A stretch of DNA of 64,000 nucleotides. It comes from Flagellimonas meridianipacifica. Lineage in GTDB: Bacteria; Bacteroidota; Bacteroidia; Flavobacteriales; Flavobacteriaceae. Position 1 is the first letter of the stretch; each line of letters opens with the position of its first letter. Location of the stretch: positions 434,001-498,000 of the forward strand of contig NZ_PVYX01000002.1 in NCBI RefSeq assembly GCF_003001695.1, given 5' to 3'. The notes under the pieces are model-generated. The model saw only the letters and a list, made by a program, of their open reading frames with translations, did not search any database and had not been told where the DNA came from. This document shows positions 1 through 7,305 of this stretch, in pieces. The position numbers were made by a program, and so were the translations under genes.

Positions 1-528
1 AGCTGGGTAATACCCCGCCAAAAAAGTTTCAAAGTCAGAAATAAACTTATAGTCAAGCTTTCTCAAATAGATATCTGAGGTCTTTAATTTCTTTTGAAGA
101 AATCTGTTTATGTAGTTTTCTGAAATGCCAAAATTTCGAATTGTACCTGGTGCAAGTGTTTTTTCAATTTTTCGGTTGTGATATTTTAGAATTTCCTGCA
201 ATGTTTTCGAATTATCATCCTCACCATTGTATTTGGCTTTGATGAGCTGAGCTGTAATAAACTCATCCTTATATTTCAATTCTTGGTATATATCGTACAA
301 CCTAGCTCTTACCTGTTCAATATGATTGTTAATTTGTTTAGAAGGTACTCCAGTTCCAGAGACCTTTTTGGTTTTAGAATCCCATTGTGAAATAGGAACC
401 TTTCGCTTTAATCCGATGTTAGCCCGTTTGCCATTTACGGTTACCCTAGCAAATAGTTCTGCGTTGCCTTTTGTTGCTCTCGAAGAATTAATCCAAAAGA
501 GGATTGAAAATGTGTGCGATGTTTTCAT
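1..528 (-). CDS. Tyrosine recombinase/integrase, N-terminal part (cut by window edge)
   Basis: The minus strand encodes an open frame of 176 codons that runs off the left edge. It begins MKTSHTFSILFWINSSRATK, and a second in-frame ATG lies 9 bases upstream at 537. Residues 1-100 match the Arm DNA-binding domain typical of Bacteroidota integrases: a beta-rich start, then IGLKRKVPISQWD and the SKQINNHIEQVRARL helix. The rest, to LKTSDIYLRKLDYKFISDFE, fits the SAM-like core-binding domain. The catalytic domain (R...HxxR...Y) would lie outside the window. Integrases of this family move ICEs and genomic islands. It lies just beyond the 3' end of a tRNA gene and reads away from it, as expected for an element integrated at that tRNA. 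Domain assignment is from motif memory; whether the gene is intact cannot be seen. Confidence 0.88.
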   Translation of the reverse strand, partial: MKTSHTFSILFWINSSRATKGNAELFARVTVNGKRANIGLKRKVPISQWDSKTKKVSGTGVPSKQINNHIEQVRARLYDIYQELKYKDEFITAQLIKAKYNGEDDNSKTLQEILKYHNRKIEKTLAPGTIRNFGISENYINRFLQKKLKTSDIYLRKLDYKFISDFETFLAGYYPA

Positions 529-597
529 AGTTGTCATCTTTAAGGTTAAACATTAAGATGAAAGTCAAATCAACTATGGTTTGCGTTTTTAGCTATT

Positions 598-645
598 CGG
601 TCAACAGTGTTGACCGATTAAAAATCTGTTGACCGATTTGTTGAC
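598..645. repeat. TGTTGACCGATT repeats with 9-bp dyad (possible recombinase arm sites)
   Basis: A perfect 9-bp inverted repeat, CGGTCAACA-g-TGTTGACCG, occupies 598-616. Its right arm starts a direct repeat TGTTGACCGATT at 608-619 that recurs exactly at 627-638, and the first seven bases return at 639-645. The cluster sits between the integrase start and the tRNA gene. Short ordered repeats here are what arm-type or excisionase binding sites of a tyrosine recombinase look like, but they could equally be an operator for the integrase gene. The repeats are directly visible; the function is inferred. Confidence 0.6.
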
Positions 646-692
646 GTTTAAAACCAAATCAATTCAAATAAAATGATAGTCCAAAAACAACG

Positions 693-724
693 AAACCTTG
701 CAAATCATAGATTTTGCAAGGTTT
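693..724 (-). terminator. Rho-independent terminator after tRNA-Arg
   Basis: A perfect 12-bp inverted repeat (AAACCTTGCAAA / TTTGCAAGGTTT) with an 8-base loop. Read on the minus strand it is followed by CGTTGTTTTTGG, a T-rich tail. It lies downstream of the tRNA and of the three tRNA-like repeats, so the primary transcript should include those repeats. Confidence 0.7.
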
Positions 725-749
725 TAGTTTTAGTCGGAGTTTCCTCCTA

Positions 750-842
750 GTGACCTCGGCAGGATTTAAACTGCCTTTAGTGACCACGGCAGTATTCAAA
801 CCACCTATTCGTGACCGCGATAGGGTTTAAACCCTTGTCCTT
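750..842 (-). repeat. Three degenerate tandem copies of the tRNA-Arg 3' end
   Basis: Units starting at 750, 780 and 811 (plus-strand coordinates) each begin GTGACC and resemble the stretch at 843-872 that encodes the T-arm and 3' acceptor strand of the neighbouring tRNA. Spacing is 30-32 bp. On the tRNA strand each unit ends in GGTCAC and contains a T-arm-like hairpin around TTTRAAY. The paired bases differ between units (GCAGG/CCTGC in the tRNA, AGGG/CCCT in the nearest copy), so pairing is kept while sequence drifts. They may be old attachment-site scars or an RNA tail that mimics tRNA. Confidence 0.75.
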
Positions 843-843
843 G

Positions 844-917
844 TGACCTCCGCAGGATTCAAACCTGCAACCTCTTGAGCCGTAATCAAGTGCTCTATTC
901 AGTTGAGCTAGGAGGCC
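844..917 (-). tRNA. tRNA-Arg (anticodon ACG)
   Basis: The minus strand folds as a complete 74-nt cloverleaf. Acceptor GGCCTCC pairs with GGAGGTC (one G-T wobble). The D stem is GCTC/GAGC. The anticodon stem CTTGA/TCAAG carries loop TTACGGC, giving anticodon ACG with G37. The variable loop is AGGTT, the T stem GCAGG/CCTGC, and the discriminator base A. CCA is not encoded. ACG tRNA-Arg is normally edited to inosine-CG and reads CGU/CGC/CGA. Its 3' end faces the integrase gene, so it is the likely insertion site of the element to the left. Confidence 0.93.
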
Positions 918-982
918 TAATTCTTAAGGGCTGCAAATATATTTCTTTTTACCTTTACTACAAAACCTTGTCTTCAAAATAG

Positions 983-1495
983 ATGAATCTAAAATCCTTC
1001 GTTCGAGATATCAACGATTTTCCAAAACCCGGAATAGTTTTCAAAGATATTACTCCACTTTTTAACAACGCCAAAGCCTTAAAAACAGCTTCAGAAGAGC
1101 TGGTGAAACTGGTCAATAACCACCACGTGGATAAAGTAGTGGGGATGGAAAGTAGGGGTTTTATTTTCGCTCCCATGTTGGCTTCGCAATTAAATGCTGG
1201 TTTTGTTCCTGTTCGCAAGAAAGGTAAGCTTCCCTACGATACTATAGGTGAACGTTATGGATTGGAATACGGAACGGATGAGCTGGAAATTCACGTTGAT
1301 GCCATATCCCCAGGTGAAAGGGTATTGGTACACGATGATGTTCTTGCCACGGGAGGTACAGCAGCGGCGGTTCAAAAACTAATTGAAAAGTTAGGAGGAG
1401 AAGTGGTACAATGTAACTTTTTGATTACGTTGGAATTTTTGAACGGAAGGGACAAGCTTGAAGGACTAGAGGTCGCTTCTTTGATGCAGTACTAG
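983..1495 (+). CDS. apt: Adenine phosphoribosyltransferase
   Basis: Converts adenine plus PRPP into AMP and pyrophosphate (purine salvage, cytoplasm). The 170-residue length is standard. The PRPP-binding loop is visible as VLVHDDVLATGGTA (about residues 114-127), and the upstream MESRGFIFA and RKKGKLPYDT segments are typical of Apt. The ATG at 983 gives the usual N-terminus (MNLKSFVRDINDFPKPGI). It starts 65 bp beyond the tRNA gene and reads away from it. The 3' end overlaps the stop codon of the convergent small gene. Confidence 0.97.
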   Translation: MNLKSFVRDINDFPKPGIVFKDITPLFNNAKALKTASEELVKLVNNHHVDKVVGMESRGFIFAPMLASQLNAGFVPVRKKGKLPYDTIGERYGLEYGTDELEIHVDAISPGERVLVHDDVLATGGTAAAVQKLIEKLGGEVVQCNFLITLEFLNGRDKLEGLEVASLMQY

Positions 1496-1638
1496 TTGTC
1501 CAGTGCCCTGGTCGTCACATAATATCGCCACCCTATAATAGCCAATTGTAATTTTGAAGCCTTTGCAGGGTCTAGCCCTTTTTTGGTGAACGAAGGCAAA
1601 AGAACTTTGTTCAATTTGGCCAAAAACTTGTAAAGCAT
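1492..1638 (-). CDS. Conserved small basic protein downstream of apt
   Basis: A 48-residue basic protein beginning MLYKFLAKLNKVLLPSFTKK and ending IGWRYYVTTRALDN; 18 further codons are open upstream to an ATG at 1692. I recall short flavobacterial proteins of this type (core LDxxKASKLQxAIIGWRYYVT) next to apt, sometimes labelled SsrA-binding protein although they are far shorter than SmpB. That label is unsupported here. I chose the internal start because the conserved part begins there. It ends convergently with apt, overlapping its stop codon. Confidence 0.65.
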   Translation of the reverse strand: MLYKFLAKLNKVLLPSFTKKGLDPAKASKLQLAIIGWRYYVTTRALDN

Positions 1639-1692
1639 TTTATCTATGTGGTGATTTATACAAATATAGGCATCAAAAAAGGATTGTGCCAT

Positions 1693-2529
1693 TTAAGAGA
1701 CTCCAAGGAAGAAGAAAAGGAGCTAAAAGATTCTCAATTCTTTTCTGAATTATCTTCTGGAGTTTAAAGTGACAAAGTGCCGATACAAATAACTACAGCA
1801 CCTCTCAAGACTTCTCCAAATAATTCGGATAAAAAAGAAAAAGCACCAATGAATAAAATTCTTGGTGAACTCTATTCTGGTGCTTTCGTTTTTGACTGGT
1901 CAAACTTGATTGATGATTTTTGATTGATGGTTTTTTGATTGATGATTTTTCGATTGATGATGTATTTTAATAACCGGTCTATTGACTAATTCTTTACTGT
2001 GTGATGAGCACAGTTAAAACAATATCACTTCAATAAGGGTTACAAGTAAATTGACTAAAAACTTTGCAATGGCAATCATTCTTTTTGATGTTTTAAGGGT
2101 TGATACTATTGTTGTTAACCGGTTACGGATTCGAATATAGAATGACAATCATCATGTTTCCAAAGAATTATATCAAAATCTATGAAATTGAATACGAGAT
2201 TGTAGTAAAAAAAATGGAATAAGTGTTAAGTTATATGTGACTAACTTGAAAAATGTTATAAAAAATAACCATAAATACATTTTTAACTATATAATGTAAT
2301 AATCGAAGGGGGTTTTTTGAAGCATTTTCTTAAACCAAGGGGCCATTCGTTTAAAAATGGGGCCTTTTTCGCTTTTTCGTTTGATGAATGGAAAAAAACA
2401 AATCCCGGTTTAGGGTCTTCGCTCGACAAGTTTACCTGTTCGCTCAGCCATAAATAGGCTTAGCTCAATGCTTGTTTTTTGGTTGTGCAATGCGATTTAC
2501 TTTCACCCTAAATTCAAAATCTATACAAG
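1693..2529. other. Long intergenic region without a recognisable gene
   Basis: About 840 bp in which I see no convincing coding frame. It contains an inverted repeat AAAGCACCA/TGGTGCTTT (1840-1848 and 1878-1886, 29-base loop), a tandem repeat at 1908-1962, a palindrome TAACCGGTTA at 2116-2125, and a hairpin at 2337-2366 (AAGG-CCATT...AATGG-CCTT with a GG/GG internal loop) followed by a T-rich run. The last lies 160 bp upstream of the next gene and may be a terminator or leader structure. No known ncRNA was recognised. Confidence 0.5.
1908..1962. repeat. Tandem repeat, 4 x GATTGATGRTTTTT
   Basis: Four near-identical 14-15 bp units (GATTGATGATTTTT and variants) start at 1908, 1922, 1937 and 1952. 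It lies in the gene-free stretch and looks like a slippage-prone low-complexity repeat. Confidence 0.75.
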
Positions 2530-3831
2530 ATGAAATCAAAAATGCATTTCCTACTTCTTCCTGCGATTATCGGGACTGGGATTTTACTCTACACAGCTTT
2601 GACCGCTTCAAAGCCTAAAAGAACGATACAACCTGAGAAAGGTTGCGTATTTATGACGGTAATGGGTGAGCAATCATCTAATGGATTTAATCGCTATAAA
2701 TCAGATGAGAATATACAATTGGCGGTACGTGACGGTCTGGATTGGCTTTCTAAAGCACAATTGCCCAATGGGGGGTATGGAGCGGGAAGCCATTCAGCGC
2801 AACATGTTAGAGATTCCCATGCCGTAAAAGCAGACCCTGCTACAACAGCTATGGTTGGGATGGCTTTACTTCGTAGTGGTACGACGTTGGAAAAAGGAAC
2901 TTATGCAACTAACCTTAAAAAGGCATTAGACTTTTTGTTGGAAACTATTGAAAGCGATGGAGGTGAGGGCAAATACATTACATCTGTGAGAAATACCCAA
3001 ATACAGACCAAGCTGGGTCAGAATATTGATGCTGTCCTAGCAGCGCAGTTCCTTTCAAATGTTTTGGAAAGGAATTTAGATGGTATGGACCGAAAAAGAA
3101 TTGTACTTTGTTTGGATATCTGTATCGCCCGAATTCAAGAGGGGACCGATGAAGATGGTAGACAAAGAGGTGCAGGCTGGGCAGGTGTATTGCAAAGTGG
3201 AATGGCCAATAGCGCTTTAGAATCTGCTCAGGCCGCCGGTGTAGAGGTGGATGAAATGATTTTGGAAAAGTCCAGAAAATATCAAAAGGACAATTATAAT
3301 GAGAAAGACGGGTCTGTTAAGACAGATGATGGTGCAGGAATTATGTTGTATTCTGTGAGTGGTAGTGTAAGGGCAAGTGCCAAGGAAGCGAGAAAGGTTA
3401 AATCAGATATTGATAAAGCAAAAGCAGAAGGCAAACTAAGCGAAGACGCAGAAATTAATGCTGAAACCCTTGAAGAAATAGGTTATGCAAGGGGAGAAGC
3501 CCAAATGTATGGTACGGCTTACAACGTATATAAATCCGCCAAAAAAGTGGCTCAAAAGGATGAAGTCCTAGATGGTTTTGGAAATAACGGCGGAGAAGAA
3601 TTTTTAAGCTACCTGCAAACCGGAGAATCGCTTTTGGTTAGTAAGGATGAGGACTGGAAAAATTGGTATGATAATATGAGTGGGCGAATTTTAAAAATTC
3701 AAAATGAAGACGGAAGCTGGAATGGACATCATTGTATTACCAGTCCTGTCTTTTGCACCGCAACGAGCTTACTTTTACTAACGGTGGAAGCTGACATTGA
3801 CATTTTACAAAAAATAGGTGAGGAAGAATAA
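2530..3831 (+). CDS. Secreted prenyltransferase/squalene-cyclase-repeat (alpha/alpha-toroid) protein
   Basis: 433 residues with a hydrophobic N-terminal segment (residues 5-27) suggesting export or membrane anchoring. The body has alpha-helical repeats of the terpene-cyclase/prenyltransferase type: DGLDWLSKAQLPNGGYG near residue 68, LKKALDFLLETIESDG near 125, and ILKIQNEDGSWNGHHC near 395, followed by TATSLLLLTVE. I do not see the DxDD acid motif of squalene-hopene cyclases, so it is probably a toroid-fold binding protein rather than a cyclase. The start follows a leader of more than 100 bp. Substrate unknown. Confidence 0.72.
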   Translation: MKSKMHFLLLPAIIGTGILLYTALTASKPKRTIQPEKGCVFMTVMGEQSSNGFNRYKSDENIQLAVRDGLDWLSKAQLPNGGYGAGSHSAQHVRDSHAVKADPATTAMVGMALLRSGTTLEKGTYATNLKKALDFLLETIESDGGEGKYITSVRNTQIQTKLGQNIDAVLAAQFLSNVLERNLDGMDRKRIVLCLDICIARIQEGTDEDGRQRGAGWAGVLQSGMANSALESAQAAGVEVDEMILEKSRKYQKDNYNEKDGSVKTDDGAGIMLYSVSGSVRASAKEARKVKSDIDKAKAEGKLSEDAEINAETLEEIGYARGEAQMYGTAYNVYKSAKKVAQKDEVLDGFGNNGGEEFLSYLQTGESLLVSKDEDWKNWYDNMSGRILKIQNEDGSWNGHHCITSPVFCTATSLLLLTVEADIDILQKIGEEE

Positions 3832-3847
3832 AAAAGGGAAACGTCAT

Positions 3848-3886
3848 AAATGAAATAACCAGGTCTTTGACCGGGTTATTTCATTT
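3848..3886. terminator. Bidirectional terminator
   Basis: A perfect 13-bp inverted repeat (AAATGAAATAACC / GGTTATTTCATTT, loop 3861-3873) lies between the convergent ends of the toroid protein gene and the M56/M23 peptidase gene. It is A/T-rich at both outer ends, as for a terminator shared by both genes. Confidence 0.75.
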
Positions 3887-3904
3887 AGACAAATCTAAAT
3901 TCAA

Positions 3905-5851
3905 CTATTTTTCATCTTTCGTAGTAATTTCTACCACGCCATTCTTAGCTGCTTTGCCATATTTTGTTCTCGCAGCTTCGCCTTTTAGCACGTTGATAGA
4001 ACCAATTTCATTAGGAGAAAGGTCTCTGACGGCTTTTTGAGTTGATTTTTTTTCGTCTATAAAATATAGGGGAGCTTTATCTCCATCTGTATCTATAAAG
4101 AAAAAACCTTCATTTTCAGAAATCACTGTAATGTCATTGTCATCAACAGAACTAAGCCAAACTTGATTACCATTAGAGCCGATGGATGTATTTTGTGAGC
4201 TTTGATAAGTCTTAGACCCAATGAAAACTTTGTTGCGTTCTTTATCGATAGAGACCATTAATGGAGATATTCCCTTATCGTTAGATGAGCTATAGGAATT
4301 GTTGAAGGTATTACCCTTCAATCCTTCTCCAGATATATGAAATGCCAAGTCAATAATTTCTTTGGATTTATTACGAACTATAGTATAGGAGAAATCAATA
4401 CCGTTTTTTGCTAAATATGCTTTCTTTTCGGAAAGCTCCGAATCTGAGGTCCTTTTATCAATGACAAACTCAAAATCCTTTTCGGTTTTGGAAAGCTGAT
4501 TGGGAGGTGTTTTTTTAGCGTTATTTCGACTTGCAGTTGTTTTAAAAGGAATTAGACTTTCTGGGTTCAAGGGTTTTTTGAACTGAAGCACTTCAAAATG
4601 TAGATGAGGTCCTGTGGACTTTCCAGTACTCCCAACATGACCAATAATCTGTCCTTTAGAGACTTTGTCACCATTTTCTACCATCCTGTCTTTTAAATGA
4701 AGGTATTTAGTACTGTATGAATCTTTATGTTTAATTACAATATAATTTCCATTGTCCGTGCCTGTTGCACTTAGTTCAACCTTTCCATCGGCGCTTGCTA
4801 AAACATTTTTTCCGCTTTCGGCGACCAAATCGATTCCATTATGGAAATCCATTTTTTTTGTGAACGGATTTCGAGCAGGTCCAAAGCTTGATGATACTTT
4901 TTTGATATCCGAAGCTTTAATAGGACTTATAAATGAGATAGATGGTTTGTTTATGCTCTCCTCGTTGGGACTGGTATAACTGAACTCAACGATTTCTTCA
5001 GTGTTGAACCCTACTAAAAACAAACCGAGTAACGGTAGTACAAGAAGTAGCTTTAAAAGATTGATTCGTTTCGATTTACTTTGATTTAACATGACTATTC
5101 GTTTTTTGATTATTGAATTGAAAAAAGGGTTTGCGATGGTTATATCGCTATTCCCTGTTGCTTGTTTTAGCATTAAATATTGATACTCCTTTTTGTTTTG
5201 GTGGGAATTACATGCTTCCAAATCGGCTATATATTCTAGATTTTGTTTCAAAGCACTTTTGTAAAACCATACCACTGGATTGAACCATTGAAGAATCAGG
5301 ATAATTTCCGTAAAAAGAATATCCAAGGAGTGCAATTGACGAACATGAACCTTTTCATGATTGATAATAGTGTTCAATTCATTTTGGGAATAATGTCTTG
5401 GATTGTAAAAAATGTATTTGAAAAATGAGAATGGAGATATCTGGGAATAAGTTCTTACATGATGGCAATTATCTTCTGTGTGGACCTTTCCATTTTTCTT
5501 GATGTTTTGAATGGTTCGAATTTGAAATAGCAACTTCAAACCAAAATACAGCGCACCCATAAGATAAATCACCAATACCAAATTGAGCCAATTCAATGAT
5601 GTTCCAGTATCAAGTTGGGCAGTAATTTCGGATGGGACCATATAGTTTCCCGAAGACATCGTCGCTCTCGGAACATAAGTGGTTTTGGTAATAGTGATAA
5701 AAGGTACTATCAATGATGCTGTCAATCCAATAATTAAGAACATTCGGTTACTGGTAAAAAAGGTCTCTCTTCTCAAAAAGAAATGGTATGAAACCAAAAA
5801 CAATAGAAGAATCAAAGAGGATTTAAGTAGAAGTATAAAAAAGCTTTCCAT
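3905..5851 (-). CDS. BlaR1-type M56 membrane peptidase fused to an M23 (LytM) peptidase domain
   Basis: 648 residues. Residues 1-110 carry hydrophobic segments, and the M56 zinc motif HEKVH is at 165-169 with a following EYIAD near 206-210. Another membrane segment spans about 263-282. Beyond it a periplasmic M23 domain shows FHNGID (H337, D341) and PHLHFE (H416, H418), the complete LytM zinc ligands. The C-terminus (IGSINVLKGEAARTKYG then NGVVEITTK) resembles the TonB plug segment seen at the ends of other Bacteroidota M56 proteins. M56 proteins sense envelope stress and cleave BlaI-type repressors; here blaI lies immediately upstream with overlapping start and stop codons. The M23 part may bind or cut peptidoglycan. 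Ligand unknown. Confidence 0.88.
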   Translation of the reverse strand: MESFFILLLKSSLILLLFLVSYHFFLRRETFFTSNRMFLIIGLTASLIVPFITITKTTYVPRATMSSGNYMVPSEITAQLDTGTSLNWLNLVLVIYLMGALYFGLKLLFQIRTIQNIKKNGKVHTEDNCHHVRTYSQISPFSFFKYIFYNPRHYSQNELNTIINHEKVHVRQLHSLDILFTEIILILQWFNPVVWFYKSALKQNLEYIADLEACNSHQNKKEYQYLMLKQATGNSDITIANPFFNSIIKKRIVMLNQSKSKRINLLKLLLVLPLLGLFLVGFNTEEIVEFSYTSPNEESINKPSISFISPIKASDIKKVSSSFGPARNPFTKKMDFHNGIDLVAESGKNVLASADGKVELSATGTDNGNYIVIKHKDSYSTKYLHLKDRMVENGDKVSKGQIIGHVGSTGKSTGPHLHFEVLQFKKPLNPESLIPFKTTASRNNAKKTPPNQLSKTEKDFEFVIDKRTSDSELSEKKAYLAKNGIDFSYTIVRNKSKEIIDLAFHISGEGLKGNTFNNSYSSSNDKGISPLMVSIDKERNKVFIGSKTYQSSQNTSIGSNGNQVWLSSVDDNDITVISENEGFFFIDTDGDKAPLYFIDEKKSTQKAVRDLSPNEIGSINVLKGEAARTKYGKAAKNGVVEITTKDEK

Positions 5852-6210
5852 TATTTTTTATTTTCAATAAGTTTTATAATCTCTTTTAACTCTTCTACGG
5901 ATATTTTTTCTTCTTTGGCGAAAAATGAGACCAGGCTTTTGTATGAGTTTCCATAGTAATCGGCAATTGTGGCGTTTACAAAAGTCTTTCTGTAATTTTC
6001 TTTGCTGACAATGGGGTAATATCTATGTGTGTTGCCAAAAACCTCATGACCAACAAACCCTTTTTCTTCAAGGTTTCTAATAATGGTAGAAAGTGTATTG
6101 TAATGAGGTTTGCCTTCTTTCATCTCCACCATTACCTCCTTGACAAAGGCCTTCTTTAATTTCCAGAGAATTTTCATGATTTCCTCTTCCTTGTTGGTCA
6201 ATTTTTGCAT
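5851..6210 (-). CDS. BlaI/MecI/CopY-family winged-helix repressor
   Basis: 119 residues of the Penicillinase_R family: MQKLTNKEEEIMKILWKL, then NTLSTIIRNLEEKGFVGHE as the recognition helix and wing, and a C-terminal helical dimerisation part. It should repress its own operon by binding dyads upstream and be inactivated when the co-transcribed M56 sensor triggers its cleavage. Its stop overlaps the start of the M56/M23 gene. Three dyads spaced 20 bp apart lie 29-84 bp upstream of its start. The regulon is unknown; the divergent antiporter gene lies on the other side of the operators. Confidence 0.92.
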   Translation of the reverse strand: MQKLTNKEEEIMKILWKLKKAFVKEVMVEMKEGKPHYNTLSTIIRNLEEKGFVGHEVFGNTHRYYPIVSKENYRKTFVNATIADYYGNSYKSLVSFFAKEEKISVEELKEIIKLIENKK

Positions 6211-6238
6211 ATCCTTTTAAATTTGTGGTTAAACATAT

Positions 6239-6294
6239 TCCTATTTTTTTAGTTAAACAACTATTTTTATAGTTATTTAACTATTTTGATAGTT
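6239..6294. promoter_or_regulatory. Operator array for the BlaI-type repressor (AACTATnnnnATAGTT x2-3)
   Basis: Two perfect 16-bp dyads AACTATttttATAGTT (6259-6274) and AACTATtttgATAGTT (6279-6294) sit exactly 20 bp apart, and a degraded third copy (TCCTATttttTTAGTT) lies at 6239-6254 with the same spacing. Their place just upstream of blaI fits repressor binding to one DNA face two helical turns apart. They could also control the antiporter gene starting at 6343. Confidence 0.72.
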
Positions 6295-6342
6295 TTTATT
6301 TTTCCTCTGGGCGGTATTTTTTGATGCATACATGGTCTATAT

Positions 6343-7299
6343 TTGCTGCAAATTCAGGATTTGGGAAACCTATTTTTTATACTTCTAGGACTTTTTTTGC
6401 TGATAATTGGGGGGAATTGGTTACTGAAAGCAGCAGTCGCACTTTCCCTGCGGTTGGCCATTCCTAAAATTGTTATTGGGATGACAGTCGTATCTTTCGC
6501 AACTTCTGCTCCTGAGTTGATAGTGAGTATCAAGGCGGCCCTTGATGGTTTTCCCGACCTAGCTTTAGGAAATGTAGTTGGTTCCAATATTGCCAACTTG
6601 GGGCTGGTCCTTGCCGTTACCGTGATTTTGGGAAGTATTAACGTCCGGAAAAGCTTCTATACCACAGATTGGCCGGTAATGATGGTGGCATCTGTACTTT
6701 TTGTTGGGTTTATCTATTTCGATGGACAACTACAACGTTATGAAGGAATCATAATGGTTGTATTCTTATTCTTGTTTTTAGTCTACCTACTCCGCTTTCA
6801 GAAAAGCGCGGTGGTCGATGAAATGCCGGAGGACGATACTCCTTTACCGTTGTACAAAACTGCATTGTTCCTTGGTCTGGGTGGTACAGCCTTATGGGGC
6901 GGTTCGGAATTACTTATTGATGGTGCCGTAGGCATGGCTTCCACTCTGGGAGTAAGTGATCGAGTCATCGGTATTACAATAGTTTCCGTGGGAACTAGTA
7001 TTCCTGAACTTGCTGCTTCAGTAATAGCGGTAATGAAAAAGGAAAAAGCCATTTCCTTGGGAAATCTTTTAGGCTCCAACATTTTTAATTTACTGGCGGT
7101 ACTGGGCATTACTTCCATTATTACCCCCATTTCAGTCTTGGATCAAGGATTGCTTGCTAGCGATATTTTCTGGATGCTGGGAATATCATTTTTGATTTTA
7201 CCCCTTGTTTTCTTCCCAAAAGGCCTTCGTTTAGGTTGGAGGGATGGATTGGTGTTATTAGGGATTTATAGTATCTTCATTTACATGACCATTGTATGA
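6343..7299 (+). CDS. Calcium/sodium (CaCA family) antiporter, YrbG-like
   Basis: 318 residues made of two homologous halves of about five membrane helices each. The alpha repeats are visible as VIGMTVVSFATSAPELIVS with GNVVGSNIANLGLV in the first half, and VIGITIVSVGTSIPELAAS with GNLLGSNIFNLLAV in the second. These carry the acidic and Asn/Ser residues that bind Ca2+/Na+ in this family. A cytoplasmic loop (EMPEDDTPLPL) separates the halves. The frame opens with TTG at 6343 and has another TTG at 6361; no in-frame ATG exists near the first helix, so the start is uncertain. A TATATTTG box overlaps the first TTG, which favours 6361. Transported ion not provable from sequence. Confidence 0.88.
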   Translation: MLQIQDLGNLFFILLGLFLLIIGGNWLLKAAVALSLRLAIPKIVIGMTVVSFATSAPELIVSIKAALDGFPDLALGNVVGSNIANLGLVLAVTVILGSINVRKSFYTTDWPVMMVASVLFVGFIYFDGQLQRYEGIIMVVFLFLFLVYLLRFQKSAVVDEMPEDDTPLPLYKTALFLGLGGTALWGGSELLIDGAVGMASTLGVSDRVIGITIVSVGTSIPELAASVIAVMKKEKAISLGNLLGSNIFNLLAVLGITSIITPISVLDQGLLASDIFWMLGISFLILPLVFFPKGLRLGWRDGLVLLGIYSIFIYMTIV

Positions 7300-7305
7300 T
7301 CAATA

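Noticed and set aside
1492..1638. SsrA-binding protein (SmpB) label for the small gene after apt.
   Set aside because: SmpB is about 150 residues with a beta-barrel; this is 48 residues with no SmpB motifs.
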